From the NCBI GenBank assembly GCA_008671285.1, contig RPYR01000095.1, positions 1-7,918 of the forward strand: a DNA stretch of 7,918 nt, given 5' to 3'. Numbering within the stretch: the first letter of the stretch is position 1; each line of letters begins with the position of its first letter. Shown piece after piece: positions 1-6,943 of this stretch. Made by a program: the position numbers and the translations under genes. Origin of the DNA: Collinsella aerofaciens. Lineage in GTDB: Bacteria > Actinomycetota > Coriobacteriia > Coriobacteriales > Coriobacteriaceae. The notes below the pieces were generated by a model. That model had not been told where the DNA came from, searched no databases, and saw nothing but the letters and a program-made list of their open reading frames with translations.

Positions 1-48
1 GGGTAGGATGGATGCATTGATTATTGCGAACAGTTTGAGCGGAGGACC
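1..48 (+). promoter_or_regulatory. addB leader with tight ribosome binding site and possible -10 box
   Basis: This short leader ends in GGAGG at 41-45, only 3 nt before the addB ATG at 49. That is closer than the usual 5-9 nt. No upstream in-frame ATG, GTG or TTG exists before the in-frame TAG at 4-6, so 49 is the only reasonable start nearby. TAGGAT at 4-9 resembles a -10 hexamer and is similar to the TAGAAT seen ahead of dnaE, but any -35 box would lie outside the window. The binding site is seen directly; the promoter is a weak inference, and addB could equally be co-transcribed with an upstream gene. Confidence 0.35.
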
Positions 49-3000
49 ATGCCTGTTCGAATCTATACCACCAATGCCGGCACGGATTTGAGCGATGCCG
101 AGTCGGCGTTGCTTGCCGATCTTATTGCCCGCCACGGGCGTGCCGTGTTGCTGGCACCTACGTTTGCCGAGCTCGACCTGTGCCGTCATGATGCGGCGGA
201 AGCCGGCGTTTCGCTGGGCATCGACTACAAGACGCCTACATCGTGGCTTCGCTCGCTTTGGGAGCTTTTGGGCGACGGGCGAGGTTTCGTCGACAACCTG
301 CAGCGCCAGATGCTGTTCTCGGACATGGTCACGCGTCTCGACGATGCCGACCTGCAGCCGCTTTCGCGCAGCCAGGGCACAGTGCGCATGCTCGCGCGCA
401 TGGCCCGCGACGTGTTGCCGGGCGTTGCGGGGACGGGTGCCGAACGATGCCGTGGCGACAACTGCCAGCCTGAGCCAAAAAGCGATGCCGAGGCTCGTGT
501 GTTCGAGCTTTTGCGTGTCTATGCGGGCGGTTTGGACCGTCGAGATATGGTCGAGCCCTGCGAGGCAGCTGACATTATGACCAGTGTCCTGGCCGATAGC
601 CTGCCGGCGTGCACTCGCGCCGTATGCGTGCGCGGTATCACGTCGTTTACGCACGGTCTGCTCGAGCTGCTGTCTGCCGTGGCGAACAATGGGGGAGAGG
701 TCGTCGTGCTGCTTGCCCGCGAACAGGCGGCGATGCGCGAGGAGCTTGCCGCGGCATTTGATGCCCGCGATGTGTTGTTTGAGATCGCGCCGCTAGGGGA
801 GGGTGTCGGCGCGTCTGATGCCGCTTGCGGGACCGCCGCTCAGCCTGCCTTTATTGAGGTCGCTGGCCCCCATGCCCGTGCTCATGCTTATGCGGACGCA
901 ATTGATGATCTGGTAAAAACGTGCCGGGGTTCCGAGGTCGACGGCGCCTCTGCCGACCCCGTGCGCGTGCTCGTTGTTTCTGCCCGGGCACCCCAGCTGT
1001 TCGGCGAACTCGCCTCTCGTCTGGCGGCGCGTCACATTGCGGCCGAGACGACTGAGTTCACGGCGTTTTCCCAGTCCATCGCGGGCAGGCAGTTTACGGC
1101 GCTCGCCAACCTGATCGAGCGTATGAAAGCCGCCGACGAGGGCACCGCTTCCAAGACCGAGTGGTGGCCCGCTTCAGAGCTTACCGACTGGATTTATAGC
1201 CCGCTTTCGGGTGCCGACGCCGCGAGCGCCCGCGGCTTCGACAAGAACATGCGCCTGTCGCGCAACAAAACCACTGCGGGCGTCAAGAGCCTGCTGCAGA
1301 GCGTGCAGGGCCAGGTGAGGGGCGCCCGCAAGGCCGCTAGCGAAGATAACTGGTTTAAGAACGTGCCATGCGTGGTCTCGGACGTGTTTCAGGCGCTGTG
1401 GCGCGACAAACCCGTGACGGCGCTCAAGGCCATGCTCGCCGTTGCCGAGGCGCTGCCCGATCGCGCCCTAGGCGGCCTTGACGGCCAGGCCCGTCGCCAG
1501 GCAGAGACGGCTCTGCTGCGTCATGTCATCGACATCCTTATGAACGATGCTCGCGCACTCGACGTGTCGCAGGCCGCGACCGTGCCGGTTCTCGACGGCG
1601 TTCGAACCAAGGTGGACAAGCGCAGTACCGCTTACGATTACGCGACCTACGAGGTCGATCGCACGCCACGGGCACAAGTGCGCTTCGTGTCGCTTGCCGA
1701 TGCGTCGGTTTTGCGTCCTGGCGGCTACGATGCCGTGCTGTTTGCCGAAGTCGACCTGGACAGCTATCCGCTTTCGCACGAAGAGGGCCCGCTTGCCACA
1801 TTGACGGCCGAGCTGCGCCGCGACGGCGTGTCTTTGGAGCCCGCCGCCCTGTTGCGCGTGCGCTTTGGCCGTGCGATGCAGGCGGCGAGCGGTCCGGTCG
1901 CGCTCGCCCGCGTGACGCACGATCGCCAGGCGCGCGAGTGCTACCCGGCAGCCGTATGGACCGAGCTGCGGGCACATGCCGAGGCCGCTGGCGCTGCCAA
2001 GCCCACGTGCGTGGGCGAGGGCGATATCATCGCCGACTTTGATCCCGCGGCAGGTGAAGGCCTCAAGCGCGAGCGCGTGACCTGCGAAGCCCCTCAGCAC
2101 CTGAGCGATGAAGCCATTCCGTATCTGGTTCTGCGCCGTCGCGATGGCGAGGGCGAGGATGCGCCGCTGGTGCCGCGCCTGACGTCCGCTTCGCAGATCG
2201 AGGCCTATTCGACCTGTCCACTATGCTGGTTCGTCTCGTACCGCGTGAAGCCCCAGTCGATCGACGCCGGCTTTGGCAATATGGAGAAGGGCAACTTTGT
2301 CCACGACGTGCTGGAACACCTGCACGCCCGTCTGCCCCAGGAGGGCATGGAGCGCGTGACGCCCGAGAACCTGCCGCGCGCACAGGAGCTGCTGCGCGAG
2401 GTCTTTGACGAGACCTTGGCCGAGCACGCCGGCAAGCGCGGTGCCGAGGGTCCGCTCGTGCCGCTCTCTCCGGTAGAGGAACGTCAGGTGGCCGAGATTC
2501 TGCCGCAGCTGGAAGGCGTGCTCGCCTACGAGTCCGAGGCACTTGCCCCCTTTGCGCCACGCTACCTTGAGTTCGCCTTTAATGAGCTTAAGGTCGAGTA
2601 TGCCGGTTGGCCGCTCGGCGGGCGCATCGACCGCGTGGATGTGGACGCCGAGAACCGCGCCGTGGTAATCGACTACAAGCATCGTTCGGGCGTTGAGGAG
2701 TTTAAGCTTGCCGACCCCACGGTACGTGACGAGGAGACGGGCGAGGCTCCCATCGACGACCCGCGCTGGCTGCCGCCCCATACCCAAACGCTCATCTACG
2801 CGCAGGCCATGCGTCGGGCACTGGGCTTGGATACCCGTGCAGCGCTCTATTTTTCGACCAAGGGCGGCAAGCCCGCGCTGCGCGGTGCGGCGAGCGCCGA
2901 GTTGCTCGAGGAAGAGCGCGGTGACGGTCGCATCCCGGGCCTCAAGAAGGGCTTTCCCGGCGAGGGCGGCAGCATGGACTTCGACGCCCTGCTCGATCGC

Positions 3001-3138
3001 GTGGAGGCCGGCATCGCCGAGCGCTTGCGCGAACTCGAGGCGGGCAACGTCGCTGCTGTCGACCCGGCGTCGACGCAGGCCGCGCATGCCCGCTGCTCGT
3101 ATAACCACGAAGGAACGTTTGTAAGGAGGGACGTGTAG
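49..3138 (+). CDS. addB: AddB-type helicase-nuclease subunit (PD-(D/E)XK nuclease family)
   Basis: This is the likely AddB/RexB subunit of the cytoplasmic AddAB complex, which processes double-strand break ends for RecA recombination. It has 1029 residues, somewhat shorter than Bacillus AddB (about 1160). The N-terminal half is helicase-like and diverged: the start (MPVRIYTTNAG) has no GxxxxGKT Walker A, so it should not hydrolyse ATP. Residues near 305-355 and 545-575 match the general AddB pattern. The C-terminal nuclease is clear: TCPLCWF with C723 and C726, a GxxxH motif ending at H752, GGRIDRVD with D861, VIDYK with D875 and K877, and the QxxxY motif Q913-Y917. AddB normally binds a 4Fe-4S cluster through one Cys before the nuclease and three near the C terminus. 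Here only C1016 is present near the end. addA follows 3 nt downstream, which supports the pairing. The family call is solid; the symbol rests on architecture and gene order. Confidence 0.85.
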   Translation: MPVRIYTTNAGTDLSDAESALLADLIARHGRAVLLAPTFAELDLCRHDAAEAGVSLGIDYKTPTSWLRSLWELLGDGRGFVDNLQRQMLFSDMVTRLDDADLQPLSRSQGTVRMLARMARDVLPGVAGTGAERCRGDNCQPEPKSDAEARVFELLRVYAGGLDRRDMVEPCEAADIMTSVLADSLPACTRAVCVRGITSFTHGLLELLSAVANNGGEVVVLLAREQAAMREELAAAFDARDVLFEIAPLGEGVGASDAACGTAAQPAFIEVAGPHARAHAYADAIDDLVKTCRGSEVDGASADPVRVLVVSARAPQLFGELASRLAARHIAAETTEFTAFSQSIAGRQFTALANLIERMKAADEGTASKTEWWPASELTDWIYSPLSGADAASARGFDKNMRLSRNKTTAGVKSLLQSVQGQVRGARKAASEDNWFKNVPCVVSDVFQALWRDKPVTALKAMLAVAEALPDRALGGLDGQARRQAETALLRHVIDILMNDARALDVSQAATVPVLDGVRTKVDKRSTAYDYATYEVDRTPRAQVRFVSLADASVLRPGGYDAVLFAEVDLDSYPLSHEEGPLATLTAELRRDGVSLEPAALLRVRFGRAMQAASGPVALARVTHDRQARECYPAAVWTELRAHAEAAGAAKPTCVGEGDIIADFDPAAGEGLKRERVTCEAPQHLSDEAIPYLVLRRRDGEGEDAPLVPRLTSASQIEAYSTCPLCWFVSYRVKPQSIDAGFGNMEKGNFVHDVLEHLHARLPQEGMERVTPENLPRAQELLREVFDETLAEHAGKRGAEGPLVPLSPVEERQVAEILPQLEGVLAYESEALAPFAPRYLEFAFNELKVEYAGWPLGGRIDRVDVDAENRAVVIDYKHRSGVEEFKLADPTVRDEETGEAPIDDPRWLPPHTQTLIYAQAMRRALGLDTRAALYFSTKGGKPALRGAASAELLEEERGDGRIPGLKKGFPGEGGSMDFDALLDRVEAGIAERLRELEAGNVAAVDPASTQAAHARCSYNHEGTFVRRDV
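3123..3130 (+). promoter_or_regulatory. addA ribosome binding site inside the end of addB
   Basis: AAGGAGGG is a strong Shine-Dalgarno match lying within the last codons of addB. It sits 11 nt before the addA ATG at 3142, which is slightly long. Because it is translated as part of addB and the addB stop is at 3136-3138, ribosomes finishing addB would stop next to the addA start. This suggests translational coupling, which would favour balanced subunit synthesis. Confidence 0.7.
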
Positions 3139-3141
3139 ACC

Positions 3142-6100
3142 ATGGATCTTTCGACTTTGATGCCGCAACAGCTGCAGATCGTCAAAACGCTCGACCGTCC
3201 GCTGTTTGTCTCGGCGGGCGCCGGTTCGGGCAAGACCTTTACCCTCACGCGCCGCATCGTCTACGCGCTCTCGCCCGAATCCGGTCCGTTCGTCGAGCAT
3301 CTGGACCAGGTGCTCGCCATCACCTTTACCAAGGACGCCGCGGCCGAGATTCGCGACCGCGTGCGCCGTGCGCTTATCGACGAGGGCATGGACGAGGAAG
3401 CACTGACCGTCGACGACGCGTGGATCTCGACCATTCACGGCATGTGCTCGCGTATTCTGCGCGCGCACGCGCTGGAGCTGGGCATCGACCCCGAGTTCAC
3501 GGTGCTCACCGATACCGACGAGCTCATGGACCAGGCTGTTGAGCATGTGCTGGCCCGCGCGACGGCACCCGATGCCGCCCCCGAGCTCGCCGCATCGCTC
3601 AAGGCCCTCTACGCCTGGTATCCCATGGCGGGCGAGGGCGGGCCGTTTGGTGCCGGCACCACCATCAAGGGTCTGGTGCGCGAGCTGCTGGAGCTCTCGA
3701 GCCAGTTGCCGGGCGGCATGGACGACGTGCGCGTGGCGCGCGGCCAGGCCGATACCTCGGCGCTTGCCGATGCCTATCGCGCGTCGCTGGGCGCAAGCAA
3801 GGCCGCGACCGAGAAAGCGCAGGTGGCGCTCGACGCCATCGATGCATTCGAGGCCAGCGGCAAGACCATGGCCGATGCGGCGCGACTCATGATGTCGTGC
3901 ACCATGCCGCGTGCGAGCAAGGCATTTCCTAAGGAGCAGGTCGAGCTGCTCAAGGCCGAGGCTGCCGATGCATTTATCAATATCGTGCTTGCCTGCGGTG
4001 GCCCGGCACTCGATGCGCTGGTGGGCCTGGCCCGTTCCGTGGAGGCTGAGTATCGCGCGCTGAAGGCTGCCCAGTCCGCCCTCGACAACAACGACTTGCT
4101 GCGTATGGCCTACGAGGCCCTGCGCGATTACCCGGCCATCCGAGCGGCATACGAGGGCCGCTTTAAGATGGTCATGATCGACGAGTTCCAGGATACCGAC
4201 CAGATGCAGGTCGATCTGATCCGATACCTGACCGGCGCGGGGGAGCGCGCGCTGTGCACCGTGGGCGATGCACAGCAGTCCATCTATCGCTTCCGCGGCG
4301 CCGAGGTCGAGGTCTTCCGCCGCCAGGAGCGCAAGGTAGGATCGGCGGCATCCGAGACGGTCGCCACGCCGGATGTCCCCGCCGGCGAGCTCGTTAAACT
4401 CGTGCGCAACTTCCGCAGCCATGACGAGGTGCTGCGTTACGTGGCGCGCGTCTTCGATGGCGATGACGGCGGCCTGATGCAGGGCTTTTTGGATCTTGAG
4501 GCGAGCGACGGCCGCAAGGACACGCTGGTGGCAGACGCCTCGCGTCGCCAGGCCCTCTTTGTTGCCGGCGGCAGTACGCAGGAACGCACACAGGCAAAGG
4601 CCCGTGCGATCGCCGAGCGGTTCCGCTCGCTTGCCGATGCCGGCCAGCCCCAGGGCGGCATGGTGCTGCTGCTGGGCCGCATGACCAACGCAGACGTCTA
4701 CGCACAGGCCTTCCGTGACCAGGGGCTCGACTGTGTCATCGCGGGCGGCTCGGTCTTTGCGCAGGCTGCCGAGGTGCAGACGGTGCGCGCCCTGGTTTGT
4801 GCGCTCGCCAATCCGGCCGATACGGCGCAGGGCCTTATGCCGTTGCTCGCCTCGCCGATGTTTGCACTCGGCGCCCAGGAGTTCCTGGCGCTGGCGACCA
4901 AGCTCGATAGCGAGACGGGGGAGACCTCGCGTCGCAACATCGATGCGGGCATCATGAACGATTCCGATGTGCCGGGCTTGCAGGGCTTGCCGCTCGTAAC
5001 GCGTGCCCGCGAGGTGCTGCGCTACGCGCTTCGTCGCGTGGGCCGCGATTCGTTTGCCTCCATCGCGCGCGATGTGGTCAACGCCTCCGGCTGGTTTGTG
5101 CGTCTGGCGCAGCGTGGTCCCGAGGGCAAGGCCATTGCCGCCAACGTGCTCAAGGCGCTCGACGCCGTGGCCGAGGCGGAGGCCGAGTTCGGCAACTCGC
5201 CGCGTTCCATCGCGCTGGCCTTCGACCGCTTCTTGGCGGGCAAGGAGGCCCCGGGTGCCCTCAACGAGGAAGGCGACGGCGCGGTGCGCATCATGACGGT
5301 GCATGCCTCCAAGGGTCTGGAATATCCGGTCGTGGCGGTCGCCGAGTGCTTTGGCGTGCGTAAGTCCTCGGGTGCGGCACAGATGGGTCGCGTCGAGGGC
5401 GGAGCGCAGGTCGTGGCACTGCCGGCACGCTTCGACGGCGTTAAGCTTGCCGACGGTACCTTTGTGAAGGGCGACGACGTCAAAAAGCAGTTTGAGCACG
5501 CGTTTAAGGGCAAGGGCACGTCGCTGTGGCTGCCGCCGGAGCTCATGGAGGATGTCTGCGCGACAGGTTCTCCCGCCGAGGCATTCGTTCGCCTGCGCAA
5601 CGACGACCTGCAGCTTTCGCTCGAGGAGCGGGCTCGTCTGCTCTATGTCGCCATGACGCGAGCGCGTGAGCTGGTCATTCTGGCGATGGATGCCGGCGTG
5701 AGCCGCGGCAAGGTGACGGCGCCGACCTTCGATGCCGAGACCGATCTGACCTACGACGTGCTGCGCCGTATTTTGCCGACCGACGCTCTGGACATGCCGC
5801 AGCTCGATGCCGACCGCCTGGTGTTCGACAACTCCCAGTCGGGCGACTACGAGCTCATTTCGCTTTCTGACTTTACCTTTGGCGAGCAAGCGTTTGAGGC
5901 CAACGCTTCGCTGGATGCCGAGGGCGGGCTTGTTCGTGGCGATGCCGATGTCGCCGATAATGCTGCGCATTCAGCTGTGCCCGGTCCTGCTGACCCCAAG
6001 CCCGATTCGTTTGAGCTTGTGTATCCCCAGGCAGTAGGTGTGCGCATGGGCACTTGTCCGTTCCCGGCGCGTGACTCGTATAGCTACTCGTCAATCGCCG

Positions 6101-6765
6101 CGGCACTTCATGCCGAGACGGAAGATCGTGCCACCGAGGCGCGTGTTCCCATGGACGAGGCAGGCGATGATGCCGAGTCGGATGGCTCAGAGATGACCGA
6201 TGCAGAGGTGGCTGCTGTCGAGCCTGTCGGCAATCCCATGGCCTTGGGCTCGGCCTTCCATGCCGCCTGCCAGTGGCTCATCGAGATGGATGCCGATGAG
6301 CTGCCCACCGCGCGCGTCGATGCCCTGGCGCGTTTGTGGCGCCTGACGCCGGAGCAGCGCGAGCGTTTTGACATCGCCCTGAATCGCTGGTTTAGGTCGG
6401 CGGTCCGTGCCGAGCTGCTTGCCTGGCCGTGCGTCCGCGCCGAGGTGCCCTTCTTTTCGCTGGGCTGCGAGGACGAGGACATTGCCTGCTACGGCGCATA
6501 TGCCGAGGGCGCCATCGATGCCTTGGCAACCGACCCGGCCGATCCGTCGCGCGCACTGGTCATCGATTACAAGACAGGTGGCTCGCCGGACGAGGTGCCC
6601 GAGCAGCTGGTCGAGAAGCACGCCTTGCAGGCGCGCGTCTACGCTGATGTTCTGCACAAGGCGGGCTTTGAGGCCGTGACCGTCAAGTTCGTTCGCGTGG
6701 AGCAGGCGAATCCAGCCATCTTCGTCGAACCCGCCGAGCCCCAAGTAGTCACCTACAATCTCTAG
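3142..6765 (+). CDS. addA: AddA-type ATP-dependent helicase-nuclease subunit (UvrD/RecB family)
   Basis: This is the motor and nuclease subunit of the AddAB complex: a 3'-to-5' superfamily 1A helicase that unwinds broken DNA ends while its nuclease cuts one strand. It has 1207 residues, close to Bacillus AddA (about 1230). Motifs in order: PQQ Q-motif at 8-10; Walker A AGAGSGKT at 25-32; Ia AITFTKDAAAEI at 59-70; STIHGMC at 96-102; motif II DEFQDTD at 347-353; motif III VGDAQQSIYRFRG at 374-386; LVRNFRS at 420-426; motif V VHASKGLEY at 720-728; motif VI YVAMTRAR at 835-842. A diverged, acidic linker (about 870-1030) leads to the RecB-type nuclease, with SYSYSSI at 979-985, H1040, GAIDA with D1126, VIDYKTGG with D1142 and K1144, and Q1163-Y1167. 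All expected catalytic residues are present, so it should be active. PcrA/UvrD are excluded by length and the nuclease domain. RecB is less likely because a nuclease-bearing AddB-like partner lies directly upstream. Confidence 0.93.
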   Translation: MDLSTLMPQQLQIVKTLDRPLFVSAGAGSGKTFTLTRRIVYALSPESGPFVEHLDQVLAITFTKDAAAEIRDRVRRALIDEGMDEEALTVDDAWISTIHGMCSRILRAHALELGIDPEFTVLTDTDELMDQAVEHVLARATAPDAAPELAASLKALYAWYPMAGEGGPFGAGTTIKGLVRELLELSSQLPGGMDDVRVARGQADTSALADAYRASLGASKAATEKAQVALDAIDAFEASGKTMADAARLMMSCTMPRASKAFPKEQVELLKAEAADAFINIVLACGGPALDALVGLARSVEAEYRALKAAQSALDNNDLLRMAYEALRDYPAIRAAYEGRFKMVMIDEFQDTDQMQVDLIRYLTGAGERALCTVGDAQQSIYRFRGAEVEVFRRQERKVGSAASETVATPDVPAGELVKLVRNFRSHDEVLRYVARVFDGDDGGLMQGFLDLEASDGRKDTLVADASRRQALFVAGGSTQERTQAKARAIAERFRSLADAGQPQGGMVLLLGRMTNADVYAQAFRDQGLDCVIAGGSVFAQAAEVQTVRALVCALANPADTAQGLMPLLASPMFALGAQEFLALATKLDSETGETSRRNIDAGIMNDSDVPGLQGLPLVTRAREVLRYALRRVGRDSFASIARDVVNASGWFVRLAQRGPEGKAIAANVLKALDAVAEAEAEFGNSPRSIALAFDRFLAGKEAPGALNEEGDGAVRIMTVHASKGLEYPVVAVAECFGVRKSSGAAQMGRVEGGAQVVALPARFDGVKLADGTFVKGDDVKKQFEHAFKGKGTSLWLPPELMEDVCATGSPAEAFVRLRNDDLQLSLEERARLLYVAMTRARELVILAMDAGVSRGKVTAPTFDAETDLTYDVLRRILPTDALDMPQLDADRLVFDNSQSGDYELISLSDFTFGEQAFEANASLDAEGGLVRGDADVADNAAHSAVPGPADPKPDSFELVYPQAVGVRMGTCPFPARDSYSYSSIAAALHAETEDRATEARVPMDEAGDDAESDGSEMTDAEVAAVEPVGNPMALGSAFHAACQWLIEMDADELPTARVDALARLWRLTPEQRERFDIALNRWFRSAVRAELLAWPCVRAEVPFFSLGCEDEDIACYGAYAEGAIDALATDPADPSRALVIDYKTGGSPDEVPEQLVEKHALQARVYADVLHKAGFEAVTVKFVRVEQANPAIFVEPAEPQVVTYNL

Positions 6766-6777
6766 CCCTCAGATAAC

Positions 6778-6840
6778 TTGCGGTGGAATGCGGACTGTTT
6801 TGGCCAAAAAAGCCGCCAAACAGTCCGCATTTCACCGCAA
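6778..6840. repeat. Near-perfect 23-bp inverted repeat (long hairpin) between addA and dnaE
   Basis: The left arm is 6778-6800 and the right arm 6818-6840. The arms match at 22 of 23 positions, and the single mismatch (G6786 opposite T6832) becomes a G-U pair in + strand RNA. Three more pairs (6802-6804 with 6815-6817) can extend the stem past a one-base bulge, leaving a 10-nt loop containing six A residues. It begins 13 nt after the addA stop codon. There is no T-run after either arm, so it is not a canonical intrinsic terminator, though it could still slow polymerase or block 3' exonucleases. It may be a copy of a dispersed palindromic (REP- or MITE-like) element, or a protein binding site. 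The structure is certain; the function is unknown. Confidence 0.85.
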
Positions 6841-6897
6841 CTGCAAGAGGAGCCGTGTGGGTTTGGGCTAGGTTCGGGTGCCGTCCGCGCTGTGCGG

Positions 6898-6903
6898 TAG
6901 AAT
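6898..6903 (+). promoter_or_regulatory. Candidate -10 box for dnaE
   Basis: TAGAAT matches the sigma-70 -10 consensus at five of six positions and lies 40 nt upstream of the dnaE start, giving an expected leader of about 30-35 nt. The -35 region is poor: TTCGGG at 6873-6878 would require a long 19-bp spacer. No extended -10 TG is present. A small CCGC/GCGG inverted repeat (6885-6888 and 6894-6897) abuts the box but may be chance. The location after the inverted repeat suggests dnaE has its own transcription start. This is an inference. Confidence 0.4.
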
Positions 6904-6931
6904 CGTAACCCTAAGATCACGAACCCGCATC

Positions 6932-6935
6932 GGAG
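6932..6935 (+). promoter_or_regulatory. dnaE ribosome binding site
   Basis: GGAG lies 8 nt before the ATG at 6944, a normal spacing. It supports this start, as does the fact that the encoded protein begins directly with the conserved DnaE N-terminal strand and its HxH motif. Confidence 0.65.
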
Positions 6936-6943
6936 CTCATTAC

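Noticed and set aside
4017..4024. Copies of the E. coli Chi octamer GCTGGTGG (4017-4024, 4524-4531, 7186-7193)
   Set aside because: Chi is species-specific, and this locus encodes AddAB rather than E. coli-type RecBCD. The octamer arises easily from Leu-Val codons in GC-rich genes.
2221..5970. A 1249-codon open frame on the - strand across addB and addA
   Set aside because: Its codons are exact reverse complements of the sense codons, so its stops would need sense TTA, CTA or TCA codons, which are rare in this GC-rich genome. It ends at a CTA (2221) and begins just before a TCA (5971). The translation is Arg-, His- and Leu-rich with no recognisable domain. It is a codon-bias artefact, as are the - strand frames at 1468-2100 and 6187-6744.
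6778..6840. Classical rho-independent terminator after addA
   Set aside because: The stem is long, but neither side is followed by a T-run: the downstream sequence begins CTGCAAGAGG, and the opposite strand also lacks one. I list it as an inverted repeat of unknown role.
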